A stretch of 64,000 nt of DNA, from NCBI GenBank assembly GCA_008330645.1, contig VLTN01000002.1, forward strand, positions 620,001 through 684,000, written 5' to 3'. Below are positions 18,918-29,797 of this stretch, piece after piece; position 1 is the first letter of the stretch; each line of letters begins with the position of its first letter. The notes beneath the pieces were generated by a model. The model was not told where the DNA came from and ran no database searches. It was given only the letters and a program-made list of their open reading frames with translations. Position numbers and translations under genes: made by a program. The stretch comes from Cafeteria roenbergensis. Taxonomy: Eukaryota > Sar > Bigyra > Bicosoecida > Cafeteriaceae.

Positions 18918-21900
18918 TCACGACTTGCGGTTGCCAAGCCGCGGCAGCGAAGGCGCGCTTCCCGTGATGGCAGGCCGCTTGTCGACGGGCCGCGGGTCGG
19001 GATCGTCGGGGTCTTGCCGCAGGTGCCTGAAGAACTTGAGCGACCTCCCTTCCGGGCCCCGCTTCTGCGCCAAGCTCGAGTAGGCACGGATCCCGTCCCC
19101 GGCCACGTCGAGCTGGCCCACCTCCGCGTACCCGGCGTCGCAGGCAAGCGCCTCGCGCTCCGCACGCTGCGCGTCCGTCTCTGGGCGCTCCAGCACGTAC
19201 TCCACCAGGTCCGGCTTGGCCGGCGGGTCCAGCAGCCGGTTGAAGCGAAAGATGATTGCCGAGTCGATGGTGGTGTTGCGGATGTAGCGAAGCGAGCGCT
19301 CGACGCCAGGCACGTAGTCGGCGCCGCTCGGGTCCCTGCCGGCCCACCCGGCGCTCGCTGACAGGCGCATCGACGCGCCGCCCTCGGGCGTGGACTCGAC
19401 CACGTCGGCGGCGAGAGACGGACCGAGCAGCTGCTTGGCTCGCTCGACGAAGCGCAGACGCAGCTCGCCCCCGGACAGCGGCTTGATTGCGCTGGCCTTT
19501 CGCAGCCGTGCGTGCGCGCGAAGCACCAGCGGCCTCATCGTCAAGTCGTGGTAGGGCAGGGCGTACTTGCGCCGCGCTACCGGGCCGCTCATCTCGGCCT
19601 TCACGGCGCCGACGAACTCGGTCGGCACGGGGGTCCGGGTGGCTGCCCACGCCACGCGCACAGCTGCGGCACAACGCAGGGGAACAGGGGCAGAGACAGG
19701 CGCACGAGGGTGCAGCGATGGCGCTTTGTGAGCGGCGGCGGCGCCGCGCCAGCAAGGGCGGCTGCGAGCGCAAAACAAGAGGGCGACTCTCCACGGCTCT
19801 CACCTCTGTCCACGCAGTCCTTGAGCAACATGGCGTGCACGACGCGCAGGTCCAGGGCGTCCTCAGCGTCGGCGCCTGGGTCGAACAGCTGAATCATCGC
19901 GTCCGACCCGGCCGCGAGCGGCCCGCCGTACGCGCCTGCCAGGCCCTTGACGGCGGCAGCGCGGCCCCCGACCTTGCCGATGAACGCTCTGCGATCGGCG
20001 ATCGCACGGGCCAGGCCGGCCGCGCCCCGGCGCGGGACGTCTCCCACCGCCGCGGCGTAGGTGCCCGTGCCACCGCCGACGGTGTCGAAGCCCTGACTCG
20101 CGTCCCCTCCAAAGTCTAGCACGCCGCAGGCCCAGGCCTCCTCGTCCCCGGAGTCCTCGCCGTCCGCCGCGGGCTGCGGCCCTCCCCCCGCCTCGGCGGC
20201 TGCCCGCGCGTCCTCCTCGTCCTCGTCGAACAGCGACCGCGCCCCCGTCAGCTTTCGCCACCGGTCACCCCCGTACAGCGCCTCTGCCTGGTGCTCCTGC
20301 AGGGCGAGCACCATGGTGCCGGGCTGCTCCGGCACGCCGTGCACCTCGGGGGGCGCAGCCGTCACATCGGACCGCAGCGCTGACGGCACGGTGCGCGCCG
20401 CGGCCAGAGCCCTCCCCATTGCGCCGCGCAGCGCCTCGCCTGGGTTGGTCTCCCAGGCGCCCTGCTGACGCGACCGGAAGTCGGCGAGGTCCCCGCCCTC
20501 GCCCAGCGACGCCCTCCTGGCCCTGCCCCGCGCCATGTGGGCCTCGACCTGGCCGGAGAGCGTGGCTTGATCCAGCCCCCCGCTGGCCCGCATCACTGCG
20601 TCTGGCGGCAGCGCCTCCGACGAGCCAATGTCCCCCCGGGCGGCGAGCGCGTCCTTGGAGACCAGGTCGGCCCCGCGCCAGCGCTCCTTGAGGAACCGGC
20701 GGCGGGCGGCCGGGCCGCGGCCGGCGAGGGACTCCTGCAGGCTGAGCCCTGCCCCGATCGCCTTGAGGGCCGGCATCTCGGAGAGGGGGTTCCCTGCGAT
20801 GCGCAGCCGCACCCGAAGCGCGGGCAGGGTCACGATGCGCCTGGGGTCGACGTCTCGCTCCTTCAGCGCCCGCCGAGCGAGCAGCGTCGCCAGCGGGGCC
20901 ACGGTCCCGAGGATGGCCTCCGCCTGCTCTGCGGCCTCAGTCAGTCGCTCGAGCTCCGCGTCGGACAGCTCCGACAGGTCGAGCGGCATGCCCCTGTCTC
21001 CGGCCCCCGCTGCTGCAGGCGCGAGGCCTGGCGCGGACGGCTCCTCGACGAAGAGGCGGGCCCCCGCCCCTCCGTCCGCGATTCCCCCGGGAGCAGGCGG
21101 CGCGCCGGCCGCCGCGGCGGCGGCCGCCTCCTCCCTGGCCTTGTCGCGGGGGTCGTGGATGAACCACCGCACCAGCTCAGACGGAAGCGTCGTCAGCATG
21201 TTGTTTCGGACGTCGACCACCCGAAGACACCGGTGCCGCGCCAGCGCGGGAGGCAGCTTCTCGAGACCGGTGTGGCGCAGCTCCAGCACCCGCAGCAGGG
21301 GCATGGCCTTGAGCGAGCGAGTGTCGATCTCCTTCACGCCTGACTCGGACAGATCGAGGAATCGCAGGTTCGGAGGGGGCGAGGGCGCGTGCGTGGCCTT
21401 GCCTCCGGCGCGGCCTGTGCTGCCCGCCCGGGGCGGGGCGGGAGCGTCGGCCTCCGCGTCGCTCGTTGCCAGCTGCCCGGTGGCGAGGGCAGCGGCCTTG
21501 CTTTCCGCCTTGAGGGCCCCCGAGCCAGGAAAGTCGCTCATCGAGGAGCAGCCCCTGCACCGCAGCGCGGTGAGCGCGGTGAGCCGGTGCAGCCGCACGC
21601 GGATGGTGGACAGGGCGGAGCACCCTGCGAGGTCGACTCGCCGAAGCTTCACCTGCAGCTTCATGGACGCCGGCAGCCTGCGCAGCGCGGTGTTGTCCCG
21701 CGAGAGCAGTGTCCGGAGGTTCTTCATCGCGCCGAACTCCTCGGGCAGCTCGCGGATGGCCGGGTTGCCGGAGATGTCCAGGTGCCGCAGCTGGGTGAGG
21801 CTGCAAAGGGAGGCGGGCAGGCTGTCCAGCTTGTTGTGGCTCACGTTGAGGGCGCGCAGGCTGCGGAGGCGGCCGACCGCGGGGTGCGGCAGGGCGGTGA

Positions 21901-24900
21901 GGCGGTTCCGGGAGAGGTCCAGGAATCGAAGGTTTGGCTCCCAGGGGCGCAAGCTGCGGGGCAGGGCGCGGAGGCCAGCCTCTCTCATGAGCACCGTGTG
22001 GGTGGTTGACATGACCTCGAACAGGCTCGGGTCGCGGCGTCGAAACACCTGCACGCCGCCCACCACCGCCACTTCGTACTCGTCCGCCGTGGCACGCACG
22101 AGGTTCGCGGCCGTCCCGTCGGGCCGTGGCTTGCGCGCTCCCGCCAGCGCGTCGGACACGTCAAGCCCGTCCACCGTGAGCGAGGCGAGGCCTTCGAAGC
22201 CCGCGATGGTGCCGCCAGCCCGGAGGCTGCTCACGGACAGCCGGAGGCGCGGGATCCGCCAGGGTGGCACCCGCAGTGCCGCCTGCGCAGCGGCAGCCTC
22301 CGCGTCCGCCGTTGCCTCCACGCCCTCCAGGTCGCTCTCCGCGTCGCTGACGTCGTCCCCGTCCTCCTTCGCGTCCCCTTCGGCCTCCGCTGACGCCGAC
22401 TCAGCGGCCGCCGCCGCTGCCGCCGTGTCTCGTGCACTGGAGAGCGCTGCCTTGCTCCGCGCAGACTTGTCCCCGCGATTCGACGCCCTGCCCGACTTGC
22501 GGCCGGTTTTCCTGGACGGCAGGGCCTTGTCTCGCAGCCCCAGCGCCCTGTCCATTGCCCTGCGCCTTCTCATCGCCTCGTCCTTCTTGATCCACTCCAC
22601 CGTGCCCTCCACCGGCCCAAAGTCGATGGCCATCCAGCACAGCGGGTTGCCGTCCAGCCGGAGCTCGCTCAGCGACGGCAGCCGCAGCCACCAGCAGTCG
22701 TACGGGAGCCTGTCCAGGCCGCAGGCCGTGAGGTCCAAGCAGACGAGCTTGGGCCAGATGCGCGGCGCAAAGCTGTCCCGCTGGGCCCCGGCGCCCTCCA
22801 GGTCGGAGGCGAGGGCGGCCTTCTTCTTGTCCAACCTGGACTTGGCAAGCACCGCCTCGTGCGACATTTGGTTCGAACCGACCGTCTCGCCCGCGTCCGT
22901 CCCCACGTTGCCCCTGGCCATGGCGGCGGCGGCGGCGGCGGCCTTGCGGATGCGCTCCTCGCGGCTCCCCTCGGGGGGCTCCGGCAGCTCCGTCAGCGTG
23001 CCGTTGCCGGCCAGCAGCAGGACTTCCAGCGACGCCAGTAGGAGCACCTCGGGCGGCAGAGTCTTGAGCTTGTTGCCGCGCAGGTCGAGCATCCGCAGCT
23101 TGCCCATCCTGCCGAGGCGCTCGGGCAGCGACTCGAGCGCGTTGCTGGGCAGCTTGAGGATCTCGAGCGAGCCCATGCCGCACATGGCGTCCGGGAGCTC
23201 GGTGAGGCAGTTGTTGCTCAGGTCCAGGATGCGCACCTGGAGCACCTGAAAGAGGAAGGCCGATGACAGCGAGCGAATGTAGTTGTTGCACATTCGCAGG
23301 CGCGCGCAGTCCGCCAGGGTGACGTTGGGCAGCTCCGCGCGAATGGCCGTCTTGGCGCAGGCGCGCGCGATTGCCGCGGCGTCCGGCTCGCGCTCCAGCA
23401 GCTCGTGAGCAAAGTCCACGTAGTCGGCGCCGCGCCGGCTGATCTCGGCCTGCGCCGCCTCCTCCAGCTTCTGCATCGCCGACCGCTGGGCCGCGTCCTC
23501 GGCCCGCTCTCGGGCGCGCTGCGCCGCGTCCGCTGCCTTGCGAAGCGCGGCCTCCTCAGCCAGGGCCTTGCGCCGCTGCTCCCGCTCCTGCTCTGCCTTC
23601 TCGCGCCGATCCTTCTCGTCGTGGTACATGTCCAGCCGCAGCTGCCGCCGCTCCTGCCGCAGCTTGGCGGCGGTCGCCTTGGCATCGTCCGACTTGCCCA
23701 TCACCGGCGGCGACACCCTGTCCACGACCCGGAAGAAGTCCAGCATGCGACGCTGCTCCTCCGCCGCCGTGAGCCTGGCCAGCGCATCGGACCGCTGCCC
23801 CGGGGAGCCAACCAGCAGCGCGCGGATGGACGGCGGCACGCACCTGTCGGCCAGCTGCGCCAGCGCCCGCTCGAGCGTCAGGGGGCCCTGGTCCTCCTCC
23901 CTGCGCTGCAATCGCCGTGCCCTCGCGCGGCCCTTTCGCCCGCCGCCGCCGGCTCCCGAGCGGCTTCTCGACACCCCGCCCGAGCTCGCCATCGTTCGCC
24001 CAGCCACGCTCTGGCCGCGAGAGGGCGGTCCCCGGCCGTCCACGCTTTCCTCCGCAAGCCCAACGGCCCCCTCTATCCCGTCGTCGCCAGCGTCACCGTC
24101 GGCGCGCGCCGGGCCCAGCACCGCCGCCGCTCGCTCCCGCCTCGCCCTGCTCCACGCGTCGCCCTGCACGGCGTGCGCTGCCTTGGCGATGAGCTCCGTC
24201 GCGAACAGCGTCATCCGGTCCTCCGCCTCCAAGGACGGCACCGTCAGGTCGGCGAGCGCCCTGCGAAAGTCAGATGGGTACAGAAAGTCCCCGTCGGACG
24301 AGTGCCTGAAAAACACCGCGCGGGCGCGCTGGTAGAGCAGGGGGGCCGCCCCGCCGGGCCGGAACAGCTCATACGCTGCGTCACCGCAGACGAAGGCCGC
24401 ATCGCGCGGCGCCGTGCCGTGGCGCTCGCGAAAGCGCAGCGCGATGGCCCGGGCGACGCGCTTGGCTGGCTGGCGGCCGAGGCGCGCCCAGGCCGCGTCC
24501 AGCCCGCCCAGCACCGCCACCTCGCCAATGGACGCCGCCTCCTCCCTGAGCAGGTCAGCGGGACGCTCCAGCAGCTTGGAGGCCTCCTTGGCCGCTGCGG
24601 CAGCCTCCTTGGCGACGTCAACCGGGTCTGGCTCCTTCTCCTCCTCCTCCTTCCTCCTTCGCGCCAGCATCTTGAGCTGGCTTGCGCCAGCCAGGGCCGC
24701 GAACAGGCCGCGCCTCCCGCCGCGGGGCGCATCGCCTCCCTTGCCCAGAGCGGCCGCGTCCGCCGCGGACGCCGGAGCAGCACCTGCGCCAGAAGCTGCT
24801 GCTCCTGCTGCTGCTGCTGTTGTTGTTGCTGCTGCAGCCGGTCGCCCGCGCTTGACGCCCGTTCCCGCGACGGCCAGTTCGTTCGCCAGCTCCAGCTCGA

Positions 24901-27254
24901 GCACTCGCTGCTCTGCCCGGCGCGCCCGCGCGCTCAGCTCCTCCTGCTGCTTGGCCAGCTCGAACTGCTTGTCCTCCAGCCCGGCCCACACGAACACGTC
25001 CCGGAGAACGTAGGCGCCCGCCACCGCGATGGCGAGCAAGAACTCGCCCAGATCCAGCCGCGTGCCGTCCGCGCTGGCCAAGTGGAAGGCATCTCCGGGA
25101 ACCGGCCGCACCAGCCAGCGGGGGTGCTCTGCCGCGATGGCGCGCGCGGCGTCCAGGACAAAGGCCACCACCGGCGTGGTCACGGTCCCGGTCCCCGTGC
25201 TCCGCCCGCCCACCCGCGCCTCGCCCTCCCCTCGCCGCTTCGACCCCGCCCTCCCGCCCTTGCCCTTCCGCTTCTTGCCCCGCCTCCTCCGCTCCTCCTT
25301 GCTCTCCTGGGGGATGCCCTTGGAGCACGCAACGAGCAGAGCCGTCGCCTGCCCCGGCACCAGGTCCAGCCCCGCCGTCCTCAACAGCCCCGGCAGAGCC
25401 GTGCGCTCAACCCTGGGGCCGGACTTGGGGTCGGCCAGGGCCAGCTCCACGGGGCCGGCGAAGGCCCCCTCCGCCTTGGCCCGCAACATCGCAGCCTCGT
25501 CAAAGCCCCCCGTCGCGGCCATGGCCCTGCGGCGCTCGCGGGCCCTCGGGTCGTCATCGACGTCGTCGTCCTTGGCCGCTCGGAGCCGGCGCTCCCTCTC
25601 GCTGGCAGGCGGCGGAGTGGGCGGGCGAAACCCGGTGAGCTTGCAAAGGAGCGAGTACGCCAGGCCGGCGCGCCGGCGGGGCGCGGAGGGGATGTCCAGC
25701 GCATCGGTGAGCGGTCCCGAGAGCACGGGCGGGGCGTCCGCGTCCCCGTCCTCGCCCGGGCCGCTGTCCGACCCTGCCGCCCCCGCATGGGCGCCATCCG
25801 CTGCAGCCGCCGCAACGCCCGGGGCCGCGGCTTGCGTTGCCCCTGGCGAGGTGATGGATATGATGCCGCGCCGATCCCCCTCTGACTCGCCCGCGAGCAC
25901 CTCCGCCCCCATCACGCCGCGCACCTTGGGCTTGTACGCAGCGGCCATGCTGGCGCGGCGGGCCTGCTCGCGCATCTCCGTGGCTGCGGCCACGGTGCTC
26001 CCCCTCCGCTCGCGCCGCGGCTTGCCTCGCTGGCCGCCTGCCCCGGACACGGCGGCTGGTCCGCCGCCGGCCTCTCCCCGGCCCCTGCTCCCCGGTCTCC
26101 TGCCCTTTGACGGGGAACCGGCCCTCCCGGGCCGCCTCAAGGCCCCTGGGACGCTGCTGCCCCCAGGGCCTTGGCCCGCCCCGTCCTCCCCCTCCTCGTC
26201 CTCCTCGGCCCACGTCGTCTTCCCGTCTGCAGAGCCGGAGCCGAGGCCCAGCCCACGAAGGTCGGACACCTGGCTGGCAGAGCCCACGCCAGGCGGCAGG
26301 CCGCGCTTCACGTGCACGGCCGCTGCCGACGCCAGCGCCCGCCGAACTCGCAACGGCAGCGAGGTCAGTGGCGGGGCAAGCGCGGACTCGACGGAGGACG
26401 CGGCTCCTGCGGCCTGAGCGCCCTTGCCCGCCGCCTCGTCGGCCAGCTCCACCAGCTGCTTGAGAGCCCCGGCCGCTGCGCGGCGGTCCAGCCCCACAGC
26501 CGTCGCGCCGGCCGTTGCGACGCTCTGCGCAAGCGCCCTCGTGGAGCGGGGCGTGAGGCTGTTCACGGGCTCGAGGAACGCCACGGCCAGCACATGCAGC
26601 GGCGCGGGATCGGCACCGCCGTCTGTCACCGGCTGCCCGATGCACACACCCGTCACGTCCGCCCAGCATCGCATTCCGTCCACGTTTTGCAACAGCCCGC
26701 CGCGACCGAACCCGTCCGCCCCCTCCAACGGCCGGCTGCCGCGGAAGTCAGGGGCCACCAGGCGATGCAGCAGGCCAGTGTCCAGGCGCCCCGACACGCC
26801 CGCGTCCAATGGTAGCTGCGACGGGGCGCGGAACTCATTGCATTCGTGCGACGGGCGCTGGGGTCGAGCTGCGGCGTACCGCGCAGCGGCGCCAAGAGGG
26901 GCGCATGGCGCGTGCGGTGGCAGCGCGCACAGCGCCCGGCATACGACGCCGGGACCAATGACTCGTGCCGCGCGCTGGCAGCAGCTCCGATGAGCGGCGG
27001 GCTATCGCGCGTTTGCTCGCTCGCTCGGCATTCCTCACCCGGTAGAACGAGCCTGCTGCCAGCTCGCCGCGCAGCAAGAAAATGCACATGGGCGCCGAAG
27101 ACTTGGTCAGCATCCGGAAGCCGGGCCATAGCTCCAGGACCACTCGCTTGTCCCTTCCCAGCTCGACCAGAGACACCACACCCGCAACGGAAGGCGTGCC
27201 GGCGGCAACTGGCAGCCGGAACACGCCGCGCTTCTCTCGAAAGGCGTGCGCCAT
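18918..27254 (-). CDS. GAF-like / leucine-rich-repeat giant protein (2,650 aa)
   Basis: Three exons on the minus strand: 27254-27039, 26815-19804 and 19642-18918, with donors GTGAGG and GTGAGA and CAG acceptors. Residues about 35-165 resemble a GAF sensor fold (APMCIFLLRGELAAGSFYR joined to LPLDAGVSGRLDTG, later GVCIGQPV and AVAFLEPVNSLTPRS). The match runs smoothly across intron 1, which supports that junction. A long Ala/Gly/Arg-rich middle follows, then a charged coiled coil near 23400-23640. Next come two blocks of leucine-rich repeats of about 23 residues: around 22950-23290 (LRMLDLRGNKLKTLP) and 21150-21990 (LRFLDLSRNRLTALP, LRALNVSHNKLDSLP). The C-terminal 400 residues match nothing I know. 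An EF-hand-like loop (HSSDGDFLYPSDF) is weak. No kinase or transmembrane segment is seen. It is probably a cytoplasmic signalling or scaffold protein. The domain calls beyond LRR are inference. Confidence 0.85.
24788..24840. repeat. CTG/TTG trinucleotide tract inside the LRR gene
   Basis: An imperfect run of GCTGCT, CTG and TTG triplets. In the minus-strand coding frame it gives a run of Ala and Thr, not Gln, in the low-complexity middle of the LRR protein. Confidence 0.7.
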
Positions 27255-27747
27255 AGCAGCGGGTCGCGGCTGCCCGGGAGCTGAGCCAGCGGCTGAGGGG
27301 CTGCCCACGGGGCCGGACCCCAGGCGCGGCGGCGTCAGCGTGCGAGCGGGTTGCTGCCGCGCAGGCTCGAGCGGGAAGGCTCTGCCGGCTTGAGAGGGGC
27401 GGCCTTGCGGGGGGGGGTGCTGCGCGCGCTCGTGGCCCCTGACCCCGGGCCCGCCGGCTCCCCCCGGCAGGTGGCTGAGCGCGAGAGCCGCGGCCAGCAG
27501 GAGCGTGGAGAGGTCACGCGTGGCGAGCCATGAGTGGCGGCAGTGCGGTGGGCATCTGCCTCCTGCCAGCTAGCAGCGGCACGACAGCGCCCCAAGGGGT
27601 GGTCACTTGTCCCGACACTCCCTGGCTTGACTCGAGCAGCGCTCACGGCGGCAACCAGGCTGGGGCAGCCCCCGCTGCCGTGGAAGAGGCGCTTCGAGGT
27701 GCGAAGGGCTCGCCGGCAGCTGCGGCCGGCAAGCGCGAAACGGGAGC
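27255..27747. promoter_or_regulatory. Divergent promoter region, LRR gene / formin
   Basis: These 493 bases separate two divergent start codons. They contain a G run near 27411-27418. No separate gene or clear core-promoter box is visible. Both 5' leaders must lie here. Confidence 0.45.
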
Positions 27748-29658
27748 ATGGCGTCTTCTCGCCGAAACCCGCCGCAGCTCGACGGGCTGCGCTCAGCGGA
27801 CTCTGACGCCGCCATGCCGCCGTCCCCCGTCCCCAGCCTGCGCCGCATCGCCACGGCCGGGTCGCTCGGCGTGGGGGGCATGCGCTACATTGCGGAATCT
27901 CTTGCGAGCGTGGGCGTCGACGAGGGCGGCAATCGTGCCCCCGACCACGTCCTCGCTGGCCTGCTCCGCGGCTTGCGCGCCCAGAACGCCATGCTAGCCG
28001 CAAGTTCAAGCGAGCAGGTCGTGGCTTCCTCCAGCCCGGCGCAATGGAGCCGATACAAGGCGACTCTGCAAGGGCTCGCGGGAAGCCGCCTTGCAGAGGC
28101 GGCGGATGCGGCGGGCGAGGACCACGGCCAGGGCACTTGGGCGGCTCCGCCCAGCAGCCCCGCACCACAGCTTGGGCACGAGGGTGAGCCCGCGTGGGCC
28201 GCCTGGGCCTTTGCTCCCCGCCGCTCGGTCGGTGCAGCGTTGGTGCTGCGGCCCGTTTGCCGCGCGCAGGGGTTGTGACTCGCTCGCGCGGGAGTTCGCA
28301 AGTTGCCGTCCAGGCTCGCGCATTGCGCGCGCGAAGCTGCTGCGTCGGGGGCCTTCTCCCTCGCAAGTGTGTGTCCGCAGGGGGCACGTCGCTGTCTGCC
28401 CGGCTCTCGAGCCGTCGCCACCCGCACACGCCGTGGCGGGGACTCAACGCTCCGCCAAAGCAGCGAGCCAACCCGCGGCCGGCTGTGGTCATTCGCTTTC
28501 GGGACGAGGAGCCCCCCGCACCGCAGGAGAGCCCGCGCATCGTCGTCGGCCGCCAAGCGAGTCACTTGCGGTCGCCGCAAGCCCGCCTCCGCCCAGCGTT
28601 TTCCTCGCCTGCCGCTTCGACTGGCAACCCCGCTGTCCGCCTCAGAGACCAGGCGTTTCCGGCGCCTCTGGCCCCCGCCACCCCGTCCCCGAGCAAGCGG
28701 CGAGTTCCCGCTGACACTTTGGTGCGCATGCGTGCAGCTGGCGGGAGCCCAGCCGATCAGGGCGCTGATGGCGGCTGCGGAGCAGCCAGCGTCTCGCACT
28801 CCGTTCGCTTTGCTCACAGTCCCACTGCCGCAAGTCCAGCTCACGCAGCTGGCAAGCCAGTCTCAGGGCGCCAGTCGGCGGAGGGACGGGCGCCTGCCGT
28901 CGCCGGCCCCGCGCCAAGCCCTTGGAGCCGCGCGATAACCGCTGGGCTCTATGGTGCGGGACAAGAGCGCCCGGACGCTTCAGGGGCAGGGAGCAGGCTT
29001 GCCGCGGGGACCCCACTTCGCTCTCGGGGCCGCGGGCGGAGGGTTCCCGGCGACGGGCCGGCCAGGCCGGCAGCCGCGAGTCCGCTGGCTCCGCACTCCT
29101 CCGCATCAGGCCCGCCAGCGCCCTCAACCACGCGCGCAGCGGCATGCACCGCGGGAGCCCTTCCCGGCGAGCCAGCCGGAAGCTGCCGCGAGCGCTTCTC
29201 CTTCGCTGCGAAAACGCGCTTGGGGGCCCACGCCGCCTTCGCGTTCCGCCCGAGGCAGGAGCCAGGGAAGCCAACGAAGCTGGCCGTGCAAGAGGGTGAC
29301 CCGATCGTCCTGCTGCGCACCGACCTCCCCGACTGGTGGTACGGCCGCTCGCACCGCGGCCAGGGCTGGTTCCCTCGGTGGGTCGTTGCGACGCCGTTGA
29401 GGCGGGAGTCCGCAGACGAAGTGTCGCCCGCCGCCGATGCTCCCGGTGTATCGCCCCCACCTGGCAGCGGCCACCGGACAGCGTCTGGCCTCCCCCCAGG
29501 GAAGGGGCGCCAAGCTGGAGATGGCGCCGCGCAGCCCCAAGCCGGCGGGGGAGTTGGCAGCGAGCACAGCGCCGGCAGAGCCAGGGCAGGCGTCGGCACC
29601 GGACAGCAGGGGCCAGGTAGCGCGGGTGGAGGAACAGGTGGAGTCTGTGGTGAGTGTG

Positions 29659-29731
<73 letters not shown>

Positions 29732-29736
29732 CCCTG

Positions 29737-29797
<61 letters not shown>

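Noticed and set aside
26809-26816. Start of the LRR protein at 26809
   Set aside because: The codon there is TTG, directly after a CAG acceptor. Exon 1 at 27254-27039 supplies an ATG and completes the GAF-like fold.
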